Assembly: GCA_900618425.1 (NCBI GenBank)
Contig: UZAN01040032.1
Coordinates: 24,950-54,920 of the forward strand
DNA from: Echinostoma caproni
Taxonomy: Eukaryota > Platyhelminthes > Trematoda > Plagiorchiida > Echinostomatidae
DNA: 29,971 nucleotides
Reading direction: 5' to 3'
Every line of letters starts with the position of its first letter. Position 1 is the first letter of the stretch. Of the stretch, positions 1-11,602 are shown in pieces. The translations under genes were made by a program, and so were the position numbers. The notes under the pieces are model-generated. The model was not told the DNA's origin. It saw only the letters and a list, made by a program, of their open reading frames with translations, and did no database searches.

Positions 1-819
1 AAAGTTACAACATACGTTCAACATCACAAGCAAGCTGTCCGCGCGGAGATTACAATTATTGACATTCATAACATGCTGTCGTGTGGGTTTTTTGTACGCG
101 CCATTTGGGGCTCAATCTATTTGTGCCCAGCTCTGATATTTTCTTTAATCCAGACCGACTTATGTTACTGATTATAATTTTCACTGCAACTATGCATTTT
201 CTAACGCCATGACTGCAAGCTGAGTTGTTCGGCTTTCTCATCGTTTGCTTGTTGTCCGAATTCCGACATCCATGCATGTACGCCGATTAATTCAACTTAA
301 TACTTAGTATCAGTATGGTTCTCCCTGATTGCATCACATACAATTAAACATGTTACCCGCACCCAAAAATGCATTTATGTGGTAAACCGGACTAAGGTCA
401 TCTCTAACCGCACTTGCTCCACCCGTCCACAGATGTTTTCAGATGAATGGGTTAGCAGATGAATGGAACATTATAAATACATCGTACAAAATAATGTCCT
501 CAATGAGACCCATGGTGCGCTTCCAAGCCCTGCACTACAGTGTCATCTGCAGCGCGGCAAATGTGTATTAATCAGATTATTTATGGGCTAAGTTCACGCA
601 TAATTAGATAGTTCCTACGGGATGGAGTTGCTTCATTTTGAACGATTTACTTTTCTATCTGCAATCTACCTCGATTGAGTTCACTTCATACAATCATTAA
701 CCATGTACTTTCGTGCACCGGTTTTGGTTCCTGTCTTTTGGTTGCCCATTTGGATAGAAAAGGAAAATCAAGATTATACTGGTGACAAGCGGAAGATAGC
801 GTATTTAGGTAGACTGAAG
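1..819. other. No identified gene, left edge
   Basis: Only short open frames with no recognisable motif are seen here. The last part (about 690-819) lies just downstream of the stop of the minus-strand LINE relic and may be its 3' untranslated tail, but nothing in the sequence proves this. Confidence 0.5.
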
Positions 820-1405
820 TTACAAGAATAATGAGTAGATGCATGAGCACCATTTTTTGCGAAACCCAGCCATATCGATCAGTGTATCTAACCATCGGTG
901 ACCATCATCTCTGGGTCCCCAGTCACGGAGCTTAACGGGACCAGTCTCCTGGTTAGGGTCTTAGTTTGAATTCCCTTGATGTTTCCAATCGCTACCTACC
1001 TCGGCAAACATCGCTCGCCGAGGCAACCTATTTGGTGACATGCGTAGCACATGTCTCAACCAGCGTGATTTATGGAGGTCAACTACCTACTCCAGTGGAT
1101 GGCCGTGATTACCTAGAGTCCTACGCCTAACCTCAGTATTGCTCGTCCGGTTTCTCCACCAGATTCATGCAATGCTACATGGACAGCGATGTTCAAACAC
1201 TGGCAAATTACCTTTATTCTATTCTAATAGTGGCCAAGTCACTGCACACTAAAGCGGAACTGGCTGAACTGTTGCAGCGTATACTCGATCCTTCACAACC
1301 AGCCGGATGTCACGACGGCGACACAAATATTTCATCCTAGCTGAAAATGCATTGCCTACTTCTCAAAAACGTTATATCAATCTCTAAGAAAATCCACCCA
1401 ATCGG
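820..1405 (-). pseudogene. RTE-like LINE, C-terminal end of reverse-transcriptase polyprotein, decayed
   Basis: Read on the minus strand, one frame gives a run of blocks typical of the region after the RT domain in trematode RTE-like (SR2-type) LINEs. In order they are: an R-R-R-D-I-R-L block near 1300; a VKDRVYAA block; EHRC near 1190; IWWRNR followed by a TEVRRRTLG block near 1130; a RWLRHVLRM then RLPRRAMFA block (about 1003-1065); GSDWK; and a GWGPRDDGHRWLDTL block near 890-930. The frame closes with a stop at 820-822. At least five in-frame stops interrupt it, so it is dead. The usual Leu-Gly of RWLGHVLRM is partly changed (RWLRHVLRM). The upstream RT catalytic region is missing or too decayed to see, so this is a 5'-truncated copy, as is usual for LINEs. 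The family assignment comes from memory of trematode elements, not from a search. Confidence 0.85.
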
Positions 1406-2249
1406 TCCTTCACTGACCTTCAGTCATGAATTCAATTCCATATATCACACTTTATAGTTGACTCTAGAAAAATGGTACCCAGGGACCCAACGTGGTTATA
1501 AGAATGTAAAAGGTTGATAAGGCATTCATAGTACATTATATCTCTACAATGAAACTGAAATAGTTCGGGTACAAGTTAGCATTGCCCAGTCACCAAGGTT
1601 ATTATGCACCTTATAAAGTTGACCGTTGTCTGAGTAAGGCAGATATCTTCACTGATTGGTGGCCCGGGGACACTTGTATGTAACGTTTGTAGTCAGCTAT
1701 TGGCTCAAAACATTGATCATAGTGATTTCAAATATCACAAGTGTAACAAGCAAAAAAAATGAAGCTAAGCAATCCTCCTAAAAATATCCAGCAATAATGT
1801 ATATTGAAACAAAATCTACATCTATGGAAGAAAATAATTCATACGAAAATAAGTACGTATAAGAATCATTTATTTGCTGACAGTTGTGATTACTCTGTCT
1901 CCGTGGTTGTTTATGAGAGGTATGTGATGAAATTCGGTAACATTGATTGCCACGATCATTGATTCCAAGGATAAAGTGATTTTGTATTCATGTAGCCCGG
2001 ACAAGGTCATTGAAATAGTTCCATAAATTCCGGCTAAAAGTTCTTGTATGTACACAGAGAACTCACTCCAATCCAAATGAGGTCTGACCTTTAGACGGAC
2101 CAGTCCGAGATGTGCTGTGTGATGGTCCAATCATCAAACAGTTTACACGGTTCGGGCGTTATGTAAACAATCCTTAGTGCGCTCAATATGCCTATAAATG
2201 GTGTGCATTGTTTAGGACTTCTAACAAAAGGAAATGGTCTGATCAGCTG
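1406..2249. other. No identified gene
   Basis: The left end may hold more of the 5' part of the LINE relic, but I cannot follow the frame reliably beyond about 1405. A minus-strand open frame of 86 codons (1870-2130) has no recognisable domain. An AATAAA overlaps its stop, which is weak evidence on its own. Confidence 0.5.
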
Positions 2250-2400
2250 ACCGGTGGCCGAGTTGGTAGTATGCTTGCGTTCTGTCCGAGAGGTCCCGGT
2301 TTCGATCCCCAGTTGGATCGATAGATTCGCACTGATGATGAGATCCGGCCAGGTCAAAACAGCTGTCCAGAGTGCTTCCCAGCTGTTCATCATCAAAAAC
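2250..2400 (+). mobile_element. tRNA-derived SINE with hammerhead tail (Sm-alpha-like), copy 1
   Basis: A tRNA-like Pol III head is followed by a hammerhead ribozyme. The A box TGGCCGAGTTG at 2255-2265 fits the consensus perfectly. A B-box-like GTTTCGATCCC lies at 2299-2309, giving a normal A-to-B spacing. The ribozyme core follows at 2329-2375. The head-then-hammerhead order is that of the schistosome Sm-alpha satellite/SINE family. Both ends are uncertain because no target-site duplication was found. Confidence 0.75.
2329..2375 (+). ncRNA. Hammerhead ribozyme, decayed copy 1
   Basis: The stem I strands GCACT (2329-2333) and AGTGC (2371-2375) are complementary. The core reads ATGATGA (2335-2341), where CTGATGA is expected, so C3 is A. 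Stem II is 2342-2355. The GAAA strand reads AAAA (2356-2359), so G12 is A. Stem III is the palindrome CAGCTG (2360-2365), followed by the cleavage dinucleotide TC (2366-2367). Two essential core bases are altered, so cleavage is not expected. The architecture is otherwise intact. Confidence 0.75.
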
Positions 2401-3829
2401 GAATAATCCTGACTTATTCCCATCTGCGTATGATCGAGTGATCAGAAAACCGAGAAATGTTTTAATCGGTTAAAGGGGATATTAGAAAACTAGCCAATTA
2501 TATAAGAGAATGATGTTCATTATTGTTAACAACAGTGAGTTGGGATTCAATTGACGGGTTTGTAAAAAATGGCGAATGGTTGCAGCAGCTAGAATAAGTT
2601 TTGATTAGGATGCACAATAAACGGGTGACAGACCAAATCATGGTTGTTGAACATAGTAAATCGGTATCTCAAAACCCGAATACAGTTTGGGAAAGTATTT
2701 AATGAAAATGGATGAAACTAAACCTGTTGATGAAAAATTCGTTTTTCATCCTCTTGACATAAGTGCTATCTTTACGGGTGAAGTAAAGGGAATCAAGCTT
2801 AGGACTAAACGGAAGGTCAGCGCCTTTGTGCACCTGTACTTCGACCGAAAGAGTTGCAAATCAACCAGTTATTTTGGTCAAATAGCTCTCAATATTCGTG
2901 GGACGCGGTCGCATTGGGTTGATAACATGCAAATACAATATCAACAGTACAACAAATCAATAGATGAGGGATTGTTTGGTGTACAGTTAATAGATTTGAA
3001 AAAAAAGAGGACATCTTGTTATGCCGGAACACACGAGAGAGAGAGAGAAGAAACAGCATCAGGAAAAAATTATACTCTTCCTGAGAAGTAACTGTGCAAA
3101 TGTTTTAACACATCCGGAAGACCGATGTCAATTTATGATCGCCCCTAAAAATGCGCGTTCGAATTTTAACACCAGCGTGTACCTACCCCTGTCCCTACAG
3201 CTCTTTCAATCAGCCCCTTCCTTTTTGTTGAACACTGTCACTGTCTACTCATTAACACAAAATAAAAATAAAAAAGTTCACATTTCGATCGGCAGATCAG
3301 AAGGCATTTGTATCACCCCGGAATATCAACCTAACTGCTCTAGTTCATTTGACCCAGACATAAATATTGTAGCGTGCGGCAAAAATAACAACATCCGGCG
3401 TTGTCAGACAGAAACCGAACGTGAATCTGACTGATTGTGGCAGACCGCGAAATCCATGTATTCAAAATAGTGATTTGAAGTGAATAACTAAAATATTGTT
3501 AGGGGGAACTGAAGAGTTTTTCGTAGCATCTGTTCCCGTTAACCGGATTTAATCATCAACAACAACCAGATGACCGTGAAACTGCTCCTTTATTGGCTAA
3601 ACACATTTAATCACACAGACACACCGATTTGTTTATCAAACATCGACTATTCAGTGAACAACTGTGTGAAGCGATACTACCCAAATTCAAATGCAAATTC
3701 AAAGTTTTTATTATGGGAATAACTCTTTTTCTCGTCCAATAGGTTCGTGCTAAGGTTTAGAGAGAGTGACACCATTTTCTTGTGTAAAATGTCACATGAT
3801 ACGGGATTCTTTCACTGCGGTGCGCAGTT
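2401..3829. other. No identified gene; contains a short GA run
   Basis: Two overlapping plus-strand open frames (2687-3091 and 3021-3434, about 135 codons each) show no domain, signal peptide or family motif that I recognise. They also pass through the (GA)7 tract, so I do not call them genes. Nothing else stands out. Confidence 0.5.
3035..3048 (+). repeat. (GA)7 microsatellite
   Basis: A perfect GA dinucleotide run of seven units. Confidence 0.9.
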
Positions 3830-4075
3830 TCACTCATGTTGGAATGTAAGGTGTGCTACAGCTTCATCGAGTCTGAGTTTGAAAGATGCAGTGGTTGATG
3901 TATAGACGACATGTGATTTGAGAGAGTTCCAGCTCGAATACACTCTGACTGCGAATGACTGATGCAGGCATTTTGAGACCACTAGTTTGAACTGATATCC
4001 TCTGGGATAAACATTGGGTATTGATGTTAGCCGCCGGGTGACACGGATGGCTTGGGTATGCAAAGACTGGCTTTA
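3830..4075 (-). pseudogene. CR1/SR1-like LINE, extreme C-terminus
   Basis: The minus-strand frame ends with the signature of the last residues of CR1/Jockey-type LINE polyproteins: a YPRGYQFKL block, then QSFAVRVYSSWNSL, then HVV, then ASFKLRLDEAV and a stop at 3830-3832. The family pattern is an FF/FA-x-RV-x3-WNSLP-x2-VV-x(n)-FK-x-RLD series. Here the Pro after WNSL is Lys. A stop lies just upstream, near 4078, and earlier protein sequence is not recognisable, so this is a 5'-truncated, decayed copy. It is a different LINE type from the one at 820-1405. The call rests on the motif only. Confidence 0.75.
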
Positions 4076-5362
4076 CAAAACCGTCACGGAGCAGTCGGGT
4101 ATTGCTTGAATGAAAGCAAAAAGTCACAAACATGTTTGATACGAATGAGCATCGACGAAATCCTTGGGGCAAAAGATTGGAAACTTTTCCCAAGTTCCGG
4201 AAAGCATTTTCATGTCGCTTCCAAAATAGTGTCCCTATCTGTAATCCTGAATCAAATGTGTCGAATATGCGTATCACCTGTTTGAGTAGATTTATCACAA
4301 ACTATGATCTAAGACTGAAATAGGGGCGCACGAGAAAAACAAAATGTCATTGAATATCAGAGGAGATCAGATTGCATTTGAAAGAAGAAGATTATTTTCT
4401 TCTAGTTGGTTGACGTTCGACAGCACTCGAAGTCTGCCGCTAAAATAAAACGAAATAGAATGCTTCCCCGCAATTTGTGATCATCCGTAGTTAGCAGAGT
4501 AGTAAACATATTTAATTGAAACCGTCACTTGCGGGAAACGTTAAGCAATTAAAAAGATGGAAAGGAATGCCGAGAACGGAAACACAATCGGGTGGACTAC
4601 CCGAAGTTCAAAAATGATATCAGAAAACAAACAGGACGCGTTGAAAATCACTCGACTAGTTTGAAAAAGAACATACTTAGTTTTAATTGAGAACTACGTT
4701 AATGGGTTGATTGTATAGTGTCCCACTGAGTTTTCTGCCCGTGTGGACATTAGTGATTCTGGGTGTATTTTTCGCCGTCACATTCATATTACTTTCAAAA
4801 GGTTAAATCAATATATGCAGTAATTTAGTTAGTGTAATCCATCGACAGTCGGACAACTTTAGGTGGCCGTATGTAACCACTGCAATTAAAACTCTGATTT
4901 TAGTGAGAACATGGTGACAGTAATAGTAATGAAATTAATTTATTTGTCAGACGTACCCACACTTTTATATCCGTGTGCAAGAGGAGCTCAAACACGTAAA
5001 ATTTTGAGGTTCAAAACCCGCAACGTTTTTGCAATTATTTCAGCGCTGGCGTTTATGTTGTATCTTAATTAGGTCGATTTTGGTGCTCTACCGGAAAACG
5101 AGAATCTTGTATCTGGTCGATTTCCATTGATAGAGTGTCGAGGGGAAACGATCCACGTAGTTTAGGCAAAATGGAATACAAGTTCGGTAATCTACTTAAA
5201 GTGGGACAGTAAAGCAGACCATATGCACAATTCGGCTGAATAAAACAGTCACCATAGGATATATGTCCACCGCTGTTAATCTGTGATACATGTACAGATG
5301 CTTCCTCGGGGGGCATAGAGTAGATAATGCAGCATTTTGAAATTGTTTAAACGATGTTTCAA
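4076..5362. other. No identified gene
   Basis: Overlapping frames on both strands at 4052-4323 may be decayed LINE sequence upstream of the relic at 3830-4075, but no block can be aligned with confidence. A weak B-box-like stretch lies near 5010-5025 without a matching A box. A minus-strand frame at 5065-5316 has no recognisable domain. Confidence 0.45.
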
Positions 5363-5449
5363 GGTGGTGTTGTGGGTGTCTTAGTGGTTTCGTGATTGTC
5401 ACCGCCGTAATTTGGACCCTGTGGTCTGGGGTTTGGACCCCGACACCAC
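5363..5449 (+). repeat. tRNA-derived SINE head
   Basis: GGTGGTGT at the start pairs perfectly with ACACCACC at 5442-5449, which resembles a tRNA acceptor stem. In between are an A-box-like TGTCTTAGTGG (5377-5387, one mismatch) and a B-box-like GGTTTGGACCC (5430-5440). The spacing suits a type 3 tRNA promoter. No hammerhead follows, so this belongs to a different SINE family from the copies at 2250 and 17975. The 3' end of the element is not visible. Confidence 0.65.
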
Positions 5450-8400
5450 CCACCAACTTTGATTTACTCAGATTCACTACCACGATTAACCGAATGGTAG
5501 CTTAAGTGGCTCCCATCCTAAGTCTCCGGGTTTAAGTGACTGGTCTTCATCTCGGAATACTAACATATCACAACTGTGGGATTCGCAAAGTCATCACAGA
5601 CCGTTTTGAAATAAAATTGTGGGCACAATAAGAAAATTGGCATCAAGACAGATGCGAAATGAATGAGAATCAGTCACATCGGAGGGGCTGGGCACACCAC
5701 CAGTACCGACAAAAGACAAATTGACTGGTGCTGACACATCACCAAAATGTACCATGCTGTATATCGATCAAATATTTCCTCTAAGGATGTGGTGATCAAG
5801 AACTAGACCGAGAGTAACGCTCACTTTCTGACAGTTTGGGTTGGAATGGGTACATGGTTTATATCACTTCAACTGAGATGCATTAATTATGTTATATATG
5901 ATCGGGGACGATGCTTAAGATTTTGTAGTTGAATCAAGGCACTGGAGGTGACAGTCGTATGAATGAATAGGTTTCAACGTACTAAGTGGAATGTATCAAG
6001 TTCGTTAAGCTCCAGTGTTTTACAATGGGTTCAATACGCCATTGTCGTCTAGGTATGATGATCGGGAATTGGTCTGAAGTCGTTCAACACAATCCAAGAT
6101 TGAAGCTAAACGGAAAGATGGGAGTGGGCGAAATTATACAGTTGAATATATTTAGTATAAACTGGCAAGTTCAATTTCTCATGATACGTGAGATTCTTAA
6201 CATATAGCTAAGCAATTCATTTAGGATTAGTTTGCACGAACCTTGAACACCGTGCAGTCGATAAGATAAACAAAATGTCCGTGGAATTCACCAACCAGGA
6301 TTTCAAATAATAATTCATTAGTCATGGTTTTCATCGTCGGAATCAACATGGTACACGGTTCTTGTATCATTGTATCATATCAAGGTTTCTCAATAAATAT
6401 TTTTTACTTCTAATAGGATCTTTTCGTGATCAAAAGACAATTAAATGAAACTATGTGAAGTATAATGGGTATAGGGATTGCAATGGTGTGATGGGTTTGC
6501 ATGTCTACGCAAGCATTGGCTGTACTACCCACTGGTCTAACTTAAACCGTTCAGCACGTAGCGGACAGTGTAACACATAGAACTAACTAAAGCATGATGA
6601 CGGCTATGGTGGTCTCCTTGTTTTGGTGTCATGATAATGAAAAGCTCAAGGAATTCACAGCGATTCCCAATCTATTAAGTTCAGTCATTACCACTCAGTC
6701 TTTTACCCAACCAAATTTCCTCTAAATCTTCACCAACATCACGCCACTTTACAGTAGTAATATAAGTGACCTTATTCTATGTTGTTTCGTTATTAAGGAA
6801 ACTTCGATTTTTCGCTATTTCCTGTAATACTAGTAAGTTTCGGTTTGCGAACTGTCTGGTTTTCGCTCCCATTATCACTTGGCCCAAAAAGGTTTCTGGT
6901 TGTTCGTTTACCCATCAATCAGTCAAGCAACCAAGCAAACAATCGATCAACTGTAGCCTAAGATAAGCACTTGCATACCGGATGGGTTTAGCATTCGGCA
7001 AATGCTTCGATTGGAACTNGAACTGTGTCACCGTCACTGAATGATTAAATTCACATCGGTATCAAACCTACACATTCAAATTTTATTGTGATCTATGATA
7101 AGAACACAAACGTAACGACGTTTGATTAGCTAATTTCTTGTTTGTTTCAGTAAAATGTTTTTATTCATTTTGATAAAATATTATTGTGAATGGTAATAAT
7201 GAAACTGGAACCATGGTATTGATAATCAGACAGTTGATCGACATTGGCGTAATGTGAACCAACGTTACGAGACATTTATTTCTCAGGGAGAAAAATGAAA
7301 CTTGTCTGATTCAGCGGACTGTGGAAGCTTGGGCGGTTTTTATCATTTAGAGCACGGATTTAGATTGTTTTTTGACCCTCTCATGACCAGATACTGTCAT
7401 ACTTTCATACTTTCATCCCAAGTGAAAATGCACCGCAATGTAAATGAGATCCGTTTTATGCGAAATAGTTACCATAACTATTGAAACTACTCATGAGTAG
7501 ATAGATAGTAAGAATGGAAAAGATTGGTTTTCGATCGCATCGCTATCATGCAAATGTACGCGATGGTTACGGTTATCTACTGAAAAAATGTTTGCAAATG
7601 AAGCAGTCAAATAAAACCGATGGATTGATTGGGTGATTCATGAAACAATTCATGTTATTTGTCCAAAAGGTGTGGAAAATTTACTTTTTGTTCACAGATA
7701 TGCAGTTGGGTGGATACGTTAACTTGGATGTGGCATCAGTACAATTGACCTTGCAAAACAAACATTCAAGAAAGCTGCCCGTTTACTGTTTCTTCAAGAT
7801 TATATTGACATTTTATAGAGATTCTCCGTGTTTTGGATGCTTCATTTATCATCTTGGCTCATTTAGGCTCAAGCAACGATCTGTGCCGGGGTTTTTATTG
7901 TCGATTGCTTTGGTTCGGCACAGCTTCTGATTTCTTGATTTCAAGCACCATTTACGGCAAAACCGTGGTTATATCTCATTCTATTGGGGATATGGATGCA
8001 CATTCACGTAGTGCACCCGTCCGGTTAAAAATCCCAGTGTCAATCTGAGAATGTGGATTACAATCAACATGACCCAAACAAGAAAGAAAACAACTATCTA
8101 TATTACGTTTGCTCTCTCCTCATGCAGCCATTCCATCTATTATACATTCATCCCTTCGTTCTGCAAGGGTTCCCGTTGCAACTTGACTTGATTTTCATGA
8201 TATAACTTGTTGTTGGTACACGTTAGTCGCGTATGGATTTCCACATTAGATTCAACAAAACGGTATATGGGAGGGTTGCGCTCAGGAGACTAACCTTTCA
8301 AAGCGATGCATATTGTACGCCGAATGACCTTCAGATTAAGCCCACCGGCTATGGGTTAAAAAGTACTGATGCAGTGCTTACTGACATAACCGGACTGTTG

Positions 8401-10679
8401 GTGCTGCTACATAATTCCGATACCTGTCAAACATTGTGGTCAATTTGATGTTCCGACTCGTTGGTGTGCCTCCTTATGATTTTATTATTTGCCTGATAGG
8501 ATGATTTTCAAGGTTGGATTAGTGGCCAAGAACTACTACTGTCAAAGCATGATCCACTGTTTCAACGGTTTTGCCTAAACCCTGGGCACTCGCGCTCAAT
8601 CGGGGGTTTATTACCAATATCACGTGAAAAATCGAACATTAATCGAATATGAGCATAAATCGATAAATACCAAGCTGTCTGCGACTGCGATCACCTCCCA
8701 AGCAGTCACAGCGCACGTATGAGAAACAGATCGTGCACGCTTTATAAAAGAATAATCAATAACAGTAGAAAGCGAGGAAATTATATTCCCAACGCGCATG
8801 AGGAGCGCGCATGATCGTTGAATCATTCACCAAAACCCAGAGGCCCCATTTGTTAGGATGAATATTATCTCTGATCTATAGAGATCTGTCCAAGCCCGAC
8901 TCATCCGGAATAAAAGACTATATATTTTTTTGCTTACAGGAAACTTGAACTAATAGTTGTCAAATACTTGCAGTTAGTTGTTTCGCAATTGGTGAGCTAC
9001 AGAGGCACAACATTCGGCAATCGACTGTTCTGAATTTGGAATCCAGACCTCGGTCAGAATCATGGCAACTGAGTTACCAGCTACGATCGACTGCCAAAGA
9101 CTTGAATCCCAAAACCCATTTTGTATGTAAAAACTCATGACTAGTATATCATTATATTTTCATTTGGTTCAGTTTGGTTATTCCTTTTTCATTGATTAAA
9201 ATGTTTGGAGTTCAGTGCTTTTGTTAATATCGATGTAAAAAAACGGCGACTAAATTCATTTTTTAATTGAATCGATTAATAACGAGGTACGAAGTCCGCA
9301 CTGTTTTTAAAAATAACAAACTTCGGTTCAAAGGATAAATGGGATGGTTTTTGCATGTTGTCTTTGGGCTCTTTTTTGTTCCGCGAGTGTAATGGGTGAA
9401 ACGCATCTGCTTGAGCTAATTACCGCTTCCTCTCACTGGCTCGCGGAGCGGATACGTTTACATTAACAAACTTCTAGGGGGATGGCTACTAGATATAACA
9501 CTTCAGTATGTATTGTCTTCTACAGGAAATACCATTGATAATCATCACAATACGGTGTGATGAAGTTCTTTAGATAGTTTAACCAGCTAACCTTGTCTGC
9601 TCCGCCCTAAAATCTGAGGTACACTCTCCTTTTTCCTTTTATTGGTTTAAAGAAACTCTCCGAGAAGCAGAACCTATTCTCACTACTATGCTTTATGTTT
9701 TTTGGTACATCTTCATATAGTTAAATGAATAAATAATGCAATTCGATTTGTTGAGTGTCTGCCAACCCCGAAGCAGTCACGAAAGCAGAAATTCGGGAGA
9801 AGGTTTTCGGCATTTTCCGTGGACTGAAATCTGGACTAACGAACTGTGTCTAGCACCTCAAACGCATGGCAACAATAGTCGCTATTCGCGGTTTACGGAC
9901 GAAGCTGTTGGCATGGCTCGATTTTCTAAAGAACACAGACTGTGTTCAAAATCTTATCAAATCACCAAGGAACTATTATTTGCAGTACACGGTCAAAACA
10001 TTTAAAGTACAAGCCGATTGATTTTATGCATGCTCCGACTTCTTCTCTTGTTTCTACGTGATAGTAGGAGATCCGATTCCAATGTTCCCATCTCTATACA
10101 TTGCAAGTTGCAAGGTGAAGTTGCATTGGTTTCTGGTTCATCATTCATTCCAGTTCCCAGAAAAACACCAGTGCTTATTCCTTGTGCTCTGAGCTGGTTG
10201 TCAATTTTTCAAAATTATCGAATGAACATTTACTTTTCCCGTCCCCAGTGTATCTCCTAATAGTAGCAAAGCTTTTGTAGCCTTATTATAATTTGTTGAG
10301 CATTTTGTGTTGCAAATTTTGATATAAATTTGAGCTGTACATCTAAAAATTATATCGGTGTAAAAAAACCGATGGGTTCTGTTTTCAGATAGAAACAGCC
10401 AGGCAATACAATGACAATCAAGAAATAATTTAGAATGGAATTTCAGCGGAATAATAGTTTTCAAATTATTTTAAATCACAACTCATATATGAAAGGATCA
10501 CAATGAAGGGTATGAAAGTAATCACTGTGTGCAAATCACACATCCTTAGTCCTGTAACCACACACCTTGAGTATTCACACAATGACCACAACTTTTCCGA
10601 TCCCGGGTAGGGGAGGACACAAACTGAGTTCAAGCTAACGGAAAATCCCGGAAGCATAGAACCCGTCATGTGATGTAAC

Positions 10680-10682
<3 letters not shown>
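5450..10682. other. No identified gene; long unannotated stretch
   Basis: Open frames are all under 100 codons and show no family motif. A low-complexity CAAG/CAAT-rich patch lies at about 6920-6960. A single N is at 7019. Weak B-box-like sequences near 8020 and 9040 were not strong enough to call. This may be intron or intergenic DNA. Confidence 0.5.

Positions 10683-10726
<44 letters not shown>
10683..10726 (+). repeat. (CA)22 microsatellite
   Basis: An uninterrupted CA run of 44 bases. The Val-Cys-rich minus-strand open frame at 10466-10735 is an artefact of this run. Confidence 0.98.
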
Positions 10727-10728
<2 letters not shown>

Positions 10729-11076
10729 GATTCATTGAAGATTATTCACTATTATCCTCCCAACCCACTCCATTGCCCGCAACCTCCACATCCAGGTTNC
10801 CATGTACATTGTAAGGGCATGATCATGAGTGACCGAAAACAATCGTCCGCCTGAAATTCCGTTCCGATACGAGTACAGGCATACTTCGAACAAGATTATT
10901 CCACGTTTTTATCCATATGTTTATGCTTGCTTCTTTATGTTTCATCTCTAAGTGTTTTATTGAAAAATTAGAAATTCGTCACCAGACACGTTCCTTTATT
11001 GTGGGTCCGTTTTACTGTTGAGCACAGAACCTCCAGAATGGTGCGAACTTATGTTTGCACAAATGTGAACATCATC
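10727..11076. other. No identified gene
   Basis: The stretch between the CA repeat and the Tc1 element. It has a single N at 10799 and no recognisable feature. Confidence 0.5.
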
Positions 11077-11105
11077 TACAGGTATTGATCGCAATTGTGC
11101 AACAC
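11077..11105 (+). repeat. Left terminal inverted repeat of Tc1-like element
   Basis: The first 29 bases, starting TACAGGTATTGA, match the end of the second Tc1 copy (28452 onward) at 22 of 29 positions by hand count. The TGCAACA block at the inner side is shared by all three ends. Confidence 0.75.
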
Positions 11106-11602
11106 GACTCTGAAAAGACAAATATTTTTCAGCTTCAAATATCATACCCATACATCAATAGCTAATNTTTCAAACTTCACTTTCTATTGTAGTGTTCTCA
11201 ACTCTCCTGTTTCATGATTTGAATTGGCGCGGCCTTGGTTGTCATGATAGAAATTACAGTAGTTCGAAAGTTACTGTTCAAAATTAGAAACCATTTGGTG
11301 CAGAGACGCACGGACGTCTATTCATTCTAACCAATGAATATTGTTCCATGACGATGTTTGTTCTCTTCCATCCGAGTACTTTAAATAGCATATCTTTTGT
11401 CTATACAATGCAAAGTAATTATACAGGTAACTTATGATATATCATCACAAATTATTCAAAAATATATGTGGCTACAAACAGCACTCGCAAAATCTCGCAT
11501 CAAGAAGGGAGTATAAAAATATTTCATGGAACGTGCAATAAAACCTTCGAGCAATGACCTTGAGATGTGCGGCTTGTCGAATATTCATTTTGCGTTGTCA
11601 TC

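Noticed and set aside
2687..3434. Two overlapping plus-strand open frames of about 135 codons
   Set aside because: No motif, no splice context, and they cross a GA microsatellite.
4064..4298. Minus-strand frame upstream of the CR1/SR1-like tail as more LINE protein
   Set aside because: No block could be aligned with the RT-to-C-terminus region of known LINEs.
4975..5030. B-box-like GGTTCAAAACC after a TGCAAGAGG stretch
   Set aside because: No acceptable A box or acceptor pairing; too weak for a SINE call.
7980..8045. GGTTAAAAATCCC resembling a B box
   Set aside because: No A box upstream and no paired ends.
8990..9120. Region with GGAATCC and facing CGACTG blocks, possibly an old SINE
   Set aside because: No consistent promoter boxes or hammerhead core could be placed.
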